Position numbers and translations under genes: made by a program
In this document: one piece after another, positions 35,401-42,530 of the stretch
How the letters are laid out: each line of letters opens with the position of its first letter
Numbering within the stretch: the stretch's first letter is position 1
Assembly: GCF_038066715.1 (NCBI RefSeq)
Contig: NZ_JBBUKT010000015.1
Location: 62,001 to 126,000 of the forward strand
DNA from: Luteolibacter sp. Y139
GTDB lineage: Bacteria > Verrucomicrobiota > Verrucomicrobiia > Verrucomicrobiales > Akkermansiaceae
Direction of reading: 5' to 3'
Length of the DNA stretch: 64,000 nucleotides
Notes under the pieces: generated by a model
Databases searched by the model: none
Seen by the model: the letters and a program-made list of their open reading frames with translations, nothing else
Told to the model about the DNA's origin: nothing

Positions 35401-35632
35401 GGGTTCCGGAGTCCGGGCCGTGGCAATGGTAGCAATTCTCAGAGAGGATGGGCTGGACGTGCTCGTTGAAGGAAACCACCTCCGGCAATTGGATCGGGGG
35501 AGCTTTCGCTGGCTCCTCGGCCGCCTTCACTTCCTTGTCTGCCGCTGTGGACGCCGGTTGCTCGCACGAGAGAATCGTCAGCGAGCAAACCGCGGCGAGG
35601 GCGGAAGTGAATGGGTTGAATCGCATTTTCAA
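32405..35632 (-). CDS. DUF1549/DUF1553 (PSCyt1-PSCyt2-PSD1) cytochrome protein with LamG domain
   Basis: Large exported protein (1075 aa) with a lipoprotein signal (SLTILSC). An N-terminal Planctomycete cytochrome C domain has CYHCH (about 67-71) and MMPPP. DUF1549 follows (PIDHFIAAKLQEKGLKPNP, LHLDLTGLPPSPEE, RYADTHGIHIDN) with a second CAACHDHKFDPVS, then a LamG/concanavalin-like insert (about 500-640, GEWHHVMVTFDG) and DUF1553 (LARWLTDPANPLPARVTMNR, DRTNTPLQAFVILNDPQF). It forms an operon with DUF1501; together they are a hallmark PVC module of unknown substrate. The upstream gene-free strip (35633-35745) presumably holds divergent promoters. Confidence 0.92.
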   Translation of the reverse strand: MKMRFNPFTSALAAVCSLTILSCEQPASTAADKEVKAAEEPAKAPPIQLPEVVSFNEHVQPILSENCYHCHGPDSGTREPKKSPLRLDIEKDAFAAREDGKPVIVKGKPEESMVVKLIHEQDPEKMMPPPASHKTLKPEQVALLEKWIAQGAPYEAHWSFIPVKRPELPEAGKDWAANPIDHFIAAKLQEKGLKPNPTETPARFYRRLHLDLTGLPPSPEESAAFTWEKLQAEVDRLLATSASAEHFARQWLDAARYADTHGIHIDNYRAIWPYRDWVVRAFQANMPWDQFTTEQMAGDLLPDRTLDQQVATGFNRCLATSGEGGAIPEEYDAIYAKDRVDTMSAVWLGLTTGCAACHDHKFDPVSTKEFYSLTAFFRNTPMSALDGNNAEHPPNVFVPLIEDRERWGTLASDISGTEKALADRKGSARPEFEAWLANATIAPPKEADSTLVLHLPLTESEGPLRGLVDGQSREWPANLSRIDAPLGKAPVVSDGPVELGDLASFSRGDRVTYGGFIRLEGAPTGAVIARMNPGESFRGWDIYLQGGRPASHVIDSWDKSANKIVAPNPLKPGEWHHVMVTFDGTAASPQASAIYIDGQNAGGATNPNNVGATIETKVPLRLGSRENNDSKLNGKVALQDFRFYRRLLSPQEIASLAQDSMLQHITALPADQRTKEQLDTLFGYYLATVDAPSRELRVKLEALKSEQGTLRARGSVSLVMEEKKGEPFAHVLTRGVYSDKGEKVAPTTPAVLPPMAADSPKNRLGLARWLTDPANPLPARVTMNRAWYYLFGTGIVETNDDFGIMGARPTHPKLLDWLAAEFVDSKWDYRHMVKLMVTSAAYRQSGTVSPEKLEKDPMNRLISRGPRYRMDAEMLRDTALATAGLLSPKIGGPPVKPYQPEGIWEAVAMKESNTRFYKQDTGEALYRRSIYTFWKRTAPNPAMEILNAPSREVFCVRRDRTNTPLQAFVILNDPQFIEASRRLAENAMKASADASARLDFLSSRLISRTLAEPERKLAMETHDSALAVYKSDAKEAQAMISNGETKADPSLDVPELAAWTLVSSQLLNLDETLNK

Positions 35633-35745
35633 ACTGGTTTAGTGAGAAATCCGGTGATTTCCAGTGGATTCCGCTCAAACGTAGATCGGGAGGAGAAGCT
35701 TTCAGTCCGTCCAATATCCTGCCCTTCCTTGTGGCGTCTCACGAT

Positions 35746-36330
35746 ATGGCGCAAAACCACCCCGACATGAAGTCACCGATTCATGCGACCTTCGATTTTC
35801 CGGGATGTCCATTCTTGCCCGAAGTGACGCACGCGCACGGGCCTATGATCACGCGGGCTTTTGGTGGGATGAAGTGCGACCGCTACTACTTCGCGGCGCT
35901 CAGCTATGCTCAGTCGCTATGGCGCGAAGGGAAGCCGGCGCAGGCGATCCTGCAGCTCAACAAGGCCTTCATGGCGGATCTGAGCGGAGATGAGGAGGTT
36001 CTTGGAAAGTTCCCGCCGCCGTATGGGGCGCTCGTTTGGATGCTCCAGCAGCGGCCGGAGGGGCGCTTTTTGGGGAACCCGGTCCGTCATTTCCAGCATC
36101 TGGCGACGCGGGTGAGCGGAGAACGAAAGGAAATCCGCGCGTGGCGGGCTTGGGCGTGCTTTCACCTGTCGCAGCGGGTGTTGCCGGAAGGGGAGTTTCC
36201 GCCCGACGAGGAGCAGGTGGCGAGGGAGGCGGTTGTTTTTCCGGGGTGGGAGGAAGTTTTGGACGCGATTCGCGAGATGGGGTGGAGAGGAGAGGTGGAG
36301 GTGCTGGAGGGTGTGGCGTCGGCGCTTTGA
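35746..36330 (+). CDS. hypothetical protein, 194 aa
   Basis: Cytoplasmic-looking protein I do not recognise. It has a conserved-looking core (GGMKCDRYYFAALSYAQSLWREGKPAQAILQLNKAF) that reads like a single TPR-type helical hairpin, then WRAWACFHLSQRVLPEGEFPPDEEQVAREA. The latter tryptophan- and arginine-rich helices are distinctive. Possible starts are GTG 35731, ATG 35746 and ATG 35767; none has a good ribosome site. Confidence 0.55.
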   Translation: MAQNHPDMKSPIHATFDFPGCPFLPEVTHAHGPMITRAFGGMKCDRYYFAALSYAQSLWREGKPAQAILQLNKAFMADLSGDEEVLGKFPPPYGALVWMLQQRPEGRFLGNPVRHFQHLATRVSGERKEIRAWRAWACFHLSQRVLPEGEFPPDEEQVAREAVVFPGWEEVLDAIREMGWRGEVEVLEGVASAL

Positions 36331-36377
36331 GGCGTAATGAAGGCGCGAGGTTTGGTCCGCTTGTGGGGACCACTCGG

Positions 36378-36401
36378 GCGGGATGAATCCCGCGCTCCCA
36401 G
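36378..36401. repeat. short palindromic repeat, copy 1
   Basis: GCGGGATGAATCCCGC followed by GCTCCCAG. It differs by one base over 24 from the copy at 49387-49410. Both lie just beyond the 3' end of a minus-strand gene. Confidence 0.75.
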
Positions 36402-36402
36402 T

Positions 36403-37182
36403 TTATCGGTCGGAGTTGAAGAACCTGCGGTGGTTTTCCGCAGTCAGCGCCACGAGATTCTCTTCGCCGGTCTCAAGCCTTTCCGCCAAGGCTCTCGCGA
36501 TTCGGGTCAGGTTCGCGGGATGGTTTCCTTCGGCGGTGGGATGAGTGATGAACTCTTCCGGAGGCATCATGTCGGGGGCGTCGGTTTCCACGAGGAGCCG
36601 ATCTTGCGGTACTGCCTTGAAGGCTTCGACGACCTTTGCCTTGCGCGGCTGGAGGAAGTATCCGGAGAAGGAGAACCAAGCTCCGAGATCGGCGAGGCGC
36701 TTCACGAGTTCCGGTGAGCCGCCGAAGGAGTGGAGGAGGAAGTTTTCCGGTGGCTTCTCTTGATCGAAGGCGGCGAACAGGGGCTCCCACGCTTTCAGCG
36801 CGTGAATGGTCACGGGCAAGCTACGCTCGCGGGCGCGGGCGAGTTGGGGGAGGAAGACTTCGCGCTGGACCTCCAGAGATGGTGAGGAGACCCAGCCATC
36901 GAGGCCGCATTCGCCGATGGAGGCGTTAGGGAAGCGGTCGAGGAAGTTCTCTAACAGGGCCAGCCAATTGCCGGAACGGAGATGGGCTTTCCATGGATGG
37001 AGGCCGAAAGCGGGTTGGACGAAATCGGGGAATGTTTCGGTCAACCGGGCGACGGTTTCCCAGTCGTCTTCGCCGGTGCCGTTGACGACGCACCCTGCCA
37101 CTCCAGCGGCCCGCATTTCCGCGATGATTTTCGCGGGATCGGCGAAACGCTGGAGGTGGTTGTGGGAGTCGTAGAGGGTCAT
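36403..37182 (-). CDS. TatD family metal-dependent hydrolase
   Basis: TIM-barrel metallohydrolase (259 aa); family members act as 3'-5' DNases or related phosphoesterases. Metal ligands are visible: H7-x-H9 in DSHNHLQRF, the glutamate in SIGECGLDG, histidines in VTIHALKAW and LLHSFGG, and aspartate in LVETDAPDMMP. The start MTLYDSHNHL at 37182 puts the HxH motif at the usual place. It is the last of a probable four-gene minus-strand run (38836 gene, M23 peptidase, RidA, TatD) with gaps under 60 bases. Confidence 0.9.
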   Translation of the reverse strand: MTLYDSHNHLQRFADPAKIIAEMRAAGVAGCVVNGTGEDDWETVARLTETFPDFVQPAFGLHPWKAHLRSGNWLALLENFLDRFPNASIGECGLDGWVSSPSLEVQREVFLPQLARARERSLPVTIHALKAWEPLFAAFDQEKPPENFLLHSFGGSPELVKRLADLGAWFSFSGYFLQPRKAKVVEAFKAVPQDRLLVETDAPDMMPPEEFITHPTAEGNHPANLTRIARALAERLETGEENLVALTAENHRRFFNSDR

Positions 37183-37237
37183 GGCGTGAGAATGTCGACC
37201 TGCGGCCGACATCGCGTCGACGGAACGTCGACACCCC

Positions 37238-37696
37238 TTATTCCACTTCGACGATCAGATTGATCTCCACCGCGACATTGAGTGGCAGGGCGGCGGCACC
37301 GAGGGCGGTGCGGGAGTGCTTGCCCTTGTCGCCGAAGATTTCGATGAGCAGCTCGCTGGCGCCATTGACCACCTGCGGGTGGCCGTAGAAGTCAGGCGCG
37401 GAGTTCACGAAGCCGTTGAGCGCGACGATCTGCTTCACCTTGTCGAGCGAGCCGATCTCCTGCTTCACCACGGCGAGGCGGTTGAGGATGATAATGCGTG
37501 CGCCTTCCTGGGCTTCCTCGATGGAGACGTCAGCGGGGACCTTGCCGACAATCTTGCGGTCGCCATCGATGGGCAGGCCGCCGGAGAGGAAGAGCAGGTT
37601 GCCGCTGCGGACGCAGTTGACGTAGGCGGCGACGGGGACGGGGACTTCGGGAAGCTTGTGGCCGAGGCTTTCGATGCGGGCGAGGATGGAATCCAT
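37238..37696 (-). CDS. RidA/YjgF family protein
   Basis: Protein of 152 aa with the YjgF/RidA fold; RidA deaminates reactive enamine/imine intermediates of amino-acid metabolism. NLLFLSGGLPID and VALNGFVNSAPDFYGHPQVVNGASELLIEIFGDKGKHSRTALG (read in pieces) are the family core, with the imine-binding arginine in KHSRTALGAAALP. It belongs to the longer-N-terminus subgroup. A start further upstream (37738) is open, but MDSILARIESLG is the better beginning. Confidence 0.88.
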   Translation of the reverse strand: MDSILARIESLGHKLPEVPVPVAAYVNCVRSGNLLFLSGGLPIDGDRKIVGKVPADVSIEEAQEGARIIILNRLAVVKQEIGSLDKVKQIVALNGFVNSAPDFYGHPQVVNGASELLIEIFGDKGKHSRTALGAAALPLNVAVEINLIVEVE

Positions 37697-37754
37697 GCCG
37701 GGAGCCAAGCGCTCCTCGGAAGAAGTGCCAAGTGCCAACCCCGACGAAGTTCGC

Positions 37755-38828
37755 TTACTGGTCCTCCGATGATTCCTCGGGTGCCGGGTGAGCGCCGGGT
37801 GCCGTGGCGGGTTGCGCCGGGAAGTCGTCCGTCAGCAGGGCAATGAGATGCTTGCCCGAAGCTGTCAGAGCTGCGCCGTTTCCTTGGCCGTCGATCAGGC
37901 CGCGGGTGAGGTAGCGGTGGTTGACGCGGGAATTGCGAACGGCGGTGACGACCGGCTCGGCGACGGAGCGCTGGCTCGGTGCGATGCCCACGATCAGACC
38001 GGTGGCGGAGAAGGATAGCTCCCACGAAGGAGATGCCTCGCTGATATCGCCCTTCACCATCCACTTGTGACGCTGGGCGAAGTCCCAGGTGCCTTCGCGC
38101 GGGATGGTCACCTTGAAATAAGCGGGGGTCGCGAGCACGAAGTCCTGCAGGCGCAGCTCCGGATTCTTCTCGTGGGCCAGGAACAAGGCACCCACGTCCA
38201 TTCCGGCGAGGTTCATGCCATTGAAGTTGCCGTGGAAATTGGTGCCGCCGCCGTAGGCGTGGCTCCAGCCATCGTAGTGCTCGCTCATCAGCAGGCACAT
38301 CTCGAGGTGGCAGTGGGCACGGGTGCGATCGATGCCGGCACCAGTGTAGCCCATGCGGCCGAGGACCGAGCCCGTCTTCACGACGTCACCCGGCTTGGCC
38401 GTGATTTCTGCGAGGTGGGCGTAAACGCTGTAGAAGCAGTCGCCCTCGAACTTATGCTCCACCACGACGTATTTGCCGTAGTTCGAGCGCCCGGCGACAG
38501 GGCTGGTGTGGACGACGGTGCCATCGGAAACCGACATCACGAGGTCGAGCGGGTTGCCGGCCTTGTCGCGCTTGGTGGGCTGGATGTCGACGCCCTCGTG
38601 GAACTGCTTCAGGACGACATCCTGTCCGATGCGGATCGGGGTGCGGACGAAGCCGAAGCTGCCGGCCTCCCATGGCTGGGTGGTCTCGCCCTCAAAGGTG
38701 CGATTCACATACATGTAGAACTTCTCCGGCTCGCCGGTGAGAAGATGGTGATTCTCCGTCGGGAGCTGGAGCTCGACGGCGAACAGGGGAGTGAGGAATG
38801 CGAGTGCGAGGGCTAGCTGGCGGAGCAT
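37755..38828 (-). CDS. exported M23-family metallopeptidase (LytM-type)
   Basis: Exported zinc endopeptidase-type protein (357 aa) with a signal peptide (MLRQLALALAFLTPLFA). The LytM domain (about 60-180) keeps the zinc ligands His77 and Asp81 (HEGVDIQ) and the catalytic histidines at His138 (YAHLAEI) and His172-x-His174 (AHCHLEM). Such enzymes cut peptidoglycan cross-bridges. The C-terminal 170 residues are a family-unspecific extension ending in a Pro/Ala/Glu-rich tail. It starts 7 bases after the stop of the preceding exported-protein gene. Confidence 0.88.
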   Translation of the reverse strand: MLRQLALALAFLTPLFAVELQLPTENHHLLTGEPEKFYMYVNRTFEGETTQPWEAGSFGFVRTPIRIGQDVVLKQFHEGVDIQPTKRDKAGNPLDLVMSVSDGTVVHTSPVAGRSNYGKYVVVEHKFEGDCFYSVYAHLAEITAKPGDVVKTGSVLGRMGYTGAGIDRTRAHCHLEMCLLMSEHYDGWSHAYGGGTNFHGNFNGMNLAGMDVGALFLAHEKNPELRLQDFVLATPAYFKVTIPREGTWDFAQRHKWMVKGDISEASPSWELSFSATGLIVGIAPSQRSVAEPVVTAVRNSRVNHRYLTRGLIDGQGNGAALTASGKHLIALLTDDFPAQPATAPGAHPAPEESSEDQ

Positions 38829-38835
38829 GTCGGAA

Positions 38836-39321
38836 TCAGTGTCGAGGCTTGGCTTCCCCGATGCGGGGGAATTCCTTGTCGAAAGCTTCGATTTCCGCGC
38901 CGCCGATGCCCTTCCAAATCACTAGGTGGCCGTCCTCGACGGTCTTGTCGATCAGCACGGCGTCGACCTTGCGGCCGTTGACCATGGCGAGCAGCCAGCG
39001 GTTGACGTTGGCATTGGTGACGGCGGCGATGCGGTTCTTGGCGGCAGGCTTGAGCTGGATCACCATGCCGAAGCCCTGGCCATCCTGCGACGGGAAGGGA
39101 TTGAAGGCGGCAATGTCCTTGGTGGTGATCTCGGGGACGCGGCGGAAGACCATCTGCTGCCCGGCATTGAACTGCTGGAAGATCATCTTCGGGTTGTCCG
39201 AAGCGTCGCCTTGCATGTGGAACGAAATGCCGGAGGCCTCGCCCTTTTTCCCGCCGGCTTGGGCGGTTAGCCCGGGGCACAAGGAAAGGAGGGCGATGGC
39301 AAACAGGCGCGGCAGGGTCAT
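38836..39321 (-). CDS. small exported protein, 161 aa
   Basis: Signal peptide MTLPRLFAIALLSLCPGLTAQA, then a compact domain: GISFHMQGDASDNPKMIFQQ, FRRVPEITTKDIAAFNPF, GFGMVIQLKPAAKNRIAAVT and NRWLLAMVNGRKVDAVLIDK. The pattern (alternating strands, 'NGRxVDAVLID') loosely recalls the SecD P1-head type fold common in short Verrucomicrobial proteins; I would not name it further. It is first in the operon with the M23 peptidase, so an envelope role is likely. Confidence 0.65.
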   Translation of the reverse strand: MTLPRLFAIALLSLCPGLTAQAGGKKGEASGISFHMQGDASDNPKMIFQQFNAGQQMVFRRVPEITTKDIAAFNPFPSQDGQGFGMVIQLKPAAKNRIAAVTNANVNRWLLAMVNGRKVDAVLIDKTVEDGHLVIWKGIGGAEIEAFDKEFPRIGEAKPRH

Positions 39322-39519
39322 GGCGGGGGAGCTTGCCTGCCATGCCGCGCTTTGGGAATCGGAAAATCGGGGCGTTAGGACCCTCGGGAGATGTTTGAAA
39401 AATAGTCGTGAAAGAGATGTCATTCCCGATCGCCCATTTTTAAAAACAGGCGAGGGGAGAGACGCTCTTTTTAACAGCCTGGGGCGAGATCCCTTGGCGG
39501 CATGTTTCCTGACAGGCGC

Positions 39520-40431
39520 TCAGCCGAGCGGGCTCGGATAGTCACCGGCGGCCACCAGCTTCGCGATCGACTCGACCACGTGGGGCTTGTCGTCCGGATA
39601 AGTCACGCCGAACCAAGAAGATGTGGTATCGAGCACGCGGCAATCGGCGCGGTCCTGGCGGATGAAGTCATCGACCACGGTGGGGATGTAGCACTCGGAC
39701 TTCTGCTCGCCGCCCTTTTCCTTCAGGAAGGTGGTGAAGTGCTCCTCGAGCTGGGCGAAGTATTCCACGGTGAAGCCCCAGAAATTCATCGAAACGGGGC
39801 AGATGTCGGCGATTTCGCGGCGGCTGCCGTCGAGGGCGGTGCCGCGGACGATGCCATCCTCATCGCGGGCGATATCCACGACTTCCTCGACGTCGGTCAG
39901 CAGGCCCTCGGCATCGGTCTGGCAGATGCCGCGATTGACGGAGCCGTGCTCGGAGAGGGTGTTTTTCAGTGGGTAGCCGACCATCGAGTAGTGGTCCTTG
40001 CCAGCGGCGCCGGTATTGGAGGCGAACCAGCGGGCGATGACCTGATAGGCGTCCGCGCCGTAGAAATCGTCGGCATTGATGACAGCGAAGGGACCGGAGA
40101 CGACGTGGCGGGCGGCGCGGACGGCGTGGGCGGTGCCCCAGGGCTTGGTGCGGCCTTCCGGGACGGAGAAGCCCTCCGGCAGGTCATCGAGCTTCTGAAA
40201 GGCGTAATCGACCTCGATCTTGCCGGCGAAGCGGGCGCCGACGCTGCTCTTGAAGGCTTCGGCGAAATCCTCGCGGATGATGAAGACGACCTTGCCGAAA
40301 CCGGCGCGGATGGCGTCGAAAACCGAGTAATCCAGCACGGTTTCGCCGCTCGGGCCCATCGGGTCCATTTGCTTGAGGCCGCCGTAGCGGGAGCCCATGC
40401 CGGCGGCGAGAACGAGGAGAGTTGGTTTCAT
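39520..40431 (-). CDS. sugar-phosphate nucleotidyltransferase-like protein
   Basis: Rossmann-like NTP transferase (303 aa). The N-terminal signature LVLAAGMGSRYGGLKQMDPMGPSGETVLDYS is the G-x-G-x-R nucleotide loop; AVINADDFYG provides the metal-binding aspartates, and WGTAHAVRAAR the sugar-binding region. Similar to UTP-glucose-1-phosphate or mannose-1-phosphate enzymes, but the GGLKQ subgroup is often annotated simply as nucleotidyltransferase; the sugar is unknown. No cell-wall sugar genes are directly next to it. Confidence 0.85.
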   Translation of the reverse strand: MKPTLLVLAAGMGSRYGGLKQMDPMGPSGETVLDYSVFDAIRAGFGKVVFIIREDFAEAFKSSVGARFAGKIEVDYAFQKLDDLPEGFSVPEGRTKPWGTAHAVRAARHVVSGPFAVINADDFYGADAYQVIARWFASNTGAAGKDHYSMVGYPLKNTLSEHGSVNRGICQTDAEGLLTDVEEVVDIARDEDGIVRGTALDGSRREIADICPVSMNFWGFTVEYFAQLEEHFTTFLKEKGGEQKSECYIPTVVDDFIRQDRADCRVLDTTSSWFGVTYPDDKPHVVESIAKLVAAGDYPSPLG

Positions 40432-40487
40432 CAGGTCAGGTCGGGAAAAGTTCGGCGGGGTTATGAGGGGCGACCTCGTTTCCGGCA

Positions 40488-40523
40488 ATGCGGAATGGCG
40501 CATGCAGGCGCGGGAAAGGCGAA
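40488..40523. repeat. 36-bp direct repeat, copy 1
   Basis: Identical to 41315-41350 over 36 bases (starts ATGCGGAATGGCGCATGCAG, ends GCGGGAAAGGCGAA). It contains the palindromic core TGCGCCATTCCGCAT-like arms. Copies flank the amidotransferase gene in the same orientation. Confidence 0.9.
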
Positions 40524-40533
40524 AGCGGACGGA

Positions 40534-41277
40534 TCAAGCCCGCCGGTTTCTCTGGGCGTGGCAGGCTTCGGCAAAAGCCTCGAAAATGCGCCGGGAGACC
40601 GGATTCGTGGCTGCCTGACATTCGGGATGCCATTGCATGCCGAGATTGAACGCGGGAGCGTCCGGAAGCGTGGCTGCCTCGATCACGCCATCCGGAGAGA
40701 GGGCTTCGACTCGTAGGCCCTCAGCTAGCCGATTGACGCCTTGGCCGTGGGCGGAGTTCACCGTGATCCGGGGCTGGCCGAGGATGGAGTCGAGCAGGCC
40801 GCCGGGGACGATGTCTACCTCGTGGGCCAAGCCATATCTCACAGCGAGATCGTCGGAGTCGGGTTCGCGGTGATCGTTGAAGCCGGGGACGGCATGGATG
40901 GCCTGATGGAGGCTGCCGCCGAGGGCGACGTTGATTTCCTGAAAGCCGCGGCAGATGCCCATGAGCGGAATGCCGCGCTCCACGGCTCGACGGATCAGGG
41001 GCAGCGTCCAGGAATCGCGCTCGGGATCGAGGGGAAGGGTGGGATCGAGCACGTCTTCGCCGAAATGCGATGGATGCACGTTTGCCGGTGCGCCGGTGAG
41101 GAGGATGCCATCGGCGAGATCGAGCAGGTCATCGGGCTCGCCTCCCGGGGTGATCATGGGCAAGCAGCCCGCCAGACGGACTGCGTCGATGTATTCGCAT
41201 CGAGCAGCCAGAAACGGACGGGTGCCGAGCATTTCATGGGAGGCCGAAACGAGCACCAAGGGTAGGGAAGAGGGCAT
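40534..41277 (-). CDS. class-I glutamine amidotransferase, gamma-glutamyl-GABA hydrolase-like
   Basis: PuuD-type hydrolase (247 aa). The GATase nucleophile Cys109 sits in LMGICRGFQEIN, and the catalytic His217/Glu219 in GMQWHPECQ. DGILLTGAPANVHPSHFG is the typical PuuD 'GG(x)DV.P..Y' region and VNSAHGQGVNRLA is also family-typical. PuuD releases GABA from gamma-glutamyl-GABA in putrescine breakdown; no other puu gene is present, so another gamma-glutamyl substrate is possible. The ATG at 41277 matches the family; the frame is open far upstream through the direct repeat. The gene is bracketed by perfect 36-bp repeats. Confidence 0.87.
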   Translation of the reverse strand: MPSSLPLVLVSASHEMLGTRPFLAARCEYIDAVRLAGCLPMITPGGEPDDLLDLADGILLTGAPANVHPSHFGEDVLDPTLPLDPERDSWTLPLIRRAVERGIPLMGICRGFQEINVALGGSLHQAIHAVPGFNDHREPDSDDLAVRYGLAHEVDIVPGGLLDSILGQPRITVNSAHGQGVNRLAEGLRVEALSPDGVIEAATLPDAPAFNLGMQWHPECQAATNPVSRRIFEAFAEACHAQRNRRA

Positions 41278-41314
41278 GGCCCGGGTAGGGTTAAGCGGAG
41301 GCCTTTGCCGGGCT

Positions 41315-41350
41315 ATGCGGAATGGCGCATGCAGGCGCGGGAAAGGCGAA
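41315..41350. repeat. 36-bp direct repeat, copy 2
   Basis: Perfect copy of 40488-40523, lying just upstream of the amidotransferase start and 70 bases before the thioredoxin-like gene. Confidence 0.9.
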
Positions 41351-41419
41351 GGCGAGGAACCCGCTCGACTCCAGTCCTCTTCGGATGTTAATGGGGCAGA
41401 GGTCAAACCGCTCCTGATC

Positions 41420-42076
41420 ATGAAAAAGTCCATTTTCTGTGTCCTTCTCGCAGGCTCCTTCCTGATCAACCCTCTCCATGCGGAGTATCGCAAGTGGGTG
41501 AACGCCGAGGGTGCAGCCATCGATGGCGAGCTGGTGAAAGTCGAAGGTGACCAAGTCACCATCCGGCTGCGAAACGGAAAGACGAGCACCTTTGCCCAAT
41601 CGAAACTTTCGACCGCGGATCAAGAGTTCCTCAAATCCCAAGCGAGCAAGCCAGAAGCCAAGGGAACGAAAGATGCGCCGGTCGTGGCCGCAGACCGCAA
41701 GGCGAAGTGGCTGACCAAAATGGACAAGGCCCAGGAGCAATCCAAAGAGACCGGCCTGCCGATTCTGGTGCTCTTCACCGGCACCAGCTGGTGTCCTTAC
41801 TGCATCAAACTGGAGAAGGAGGTGTTTTCCGAATCGGCTTTCAAATCGTTTGCCGACCAGAATCTTGTGTTGCTGATGCTCGACTTCGGCCCTGGCGGAA
41901 CCCCAGGCAACAAGAAGGATGAGAAGCTGCAGAAGGAATACGGTGTGACAGGATTCCCAACCTACTTCCTCACCGACTCCACGGGCAAGCAGCTGGCGAA
42001 GGGTGGCTATCATGAGGGGATCAATCCCGAGGTGTTTGCCAAGTGGGCCCAAGATGCCTCGCCGAAGAAAAAGTAA
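41420..42076 (+). CDS. exported SHD1-thioredoxin fusion protein
   Basis: Exported protein (218 aa). Signal peptide residues 1-21 (KKSIFCVLLAGSFLINPLHA). Residues about 23-72 (RKWVNAEGAAIDGELVKVEG, IRLRNGKTSTFAQSKLS) are an SHD1 (SLA1 homology) domain, common at the N-terminus of PVC exported proteins. A thioredoxin-like domain follows with the redox pair Cys125-Pro-Tyr-Cys128 (TSWCPYC) and the cis-proline loop GVTGFPTYF. Probably a periplasmic disulfide reductase/isomerase. It is monocistronic, with a heptad-free leader containing the 36-bp repeat. Confidence 0.88.
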   Translation: MKKSIFCVLLAGSFLINPLHAEYRKWVNAEGAAIDGELVKVEGDQVTIRLRNGKTSTFAQSKLSTADQEFLKSQASKPEAKGTKDAPVVAADRKAKWLTKMDKAQEQSKETGLPILVLFTGTSWCPYCIKLEKEVFSESAFKSFADQNLVLLMLDFGPGGTPGNKKDEKLQKEYGVTGFPTYFLTDSTGKQLAKGGYHEGINPEVFAKWAQDASPKKK

Positions 42077-42085
42077 GCTGCTCCT

Positions 42086-42448
42086 TTATTCGCGGTCCCA
42101 GCGGATATCCCGCCGGACGCCCACGACGTGGAAATGATCGTCGGAGTCCATGATGTAGCCCTTTTCGTTCACTTTCATGCCCTCGGCTTTGAGGAGCTTT
42201 TTCTGTTTGGCCGCCAATTTCGGGTCCATGGACTGGCTGATGCGGCCTTCGGCGGCGACTACGCGGTGCCAAGGCAGGTCTTGCGCTTCTTCCCGGGTGA
42301 GCCCGCTTAGGGTCTGGGCGACATGGCGCGGGTTGCAGTTCATGTGGACCGCGATCGACCCGTAGGTGGTGAATCGGCCCTCCGGGATCAGGGCGACCAG
42401 CCGGATCACTTCGGCACGGATGCGGGCGAAGGTGGTGGATTTCGGCAT
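42086..42448 (-). CDS. alkyltransferase-like protein (Atl1 type, MGMT domain without active cysteine)
   Basis: DNA-repair recognition protein (120 aa). It has the MGMT DNA-binding fold (FARIRAEVIRLVALIPEGRFTTYGSIA, HVAQTLSG) but the alkyl-acceptor PCHRV motif reads PWHRVV, with Trp60 in place of cysteine. That is the hallmark of alkyltransferase-like proteins, which bind O6-alkylguanine and pass the lesion to nucleotide excision repair. The protein lacks the N-terminal half of true MGMT, also typical of ATLs. Confidence 0.88.
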   Translation of the reverse strand: MPKSTTFARIRAEVIRLVALIPEGRFTTYGSIAVHMNCNPRHVAQTLSGLTREEAQDLPWHRVVAAEGRISQSMDPKLAAKQKKLLKAEGMKVNEKGYIMDSDDHFHVVGVRRDIRWDRE

Positions 42449-42530
42449 GGATTGCTTTTTGCCGGGCGAGTCCTGCCCGGCGAGTCGAAAGCGGTTGCGG
42501 CCCTTCGCCGTGGTTGTTTAGCCTTCGTCC

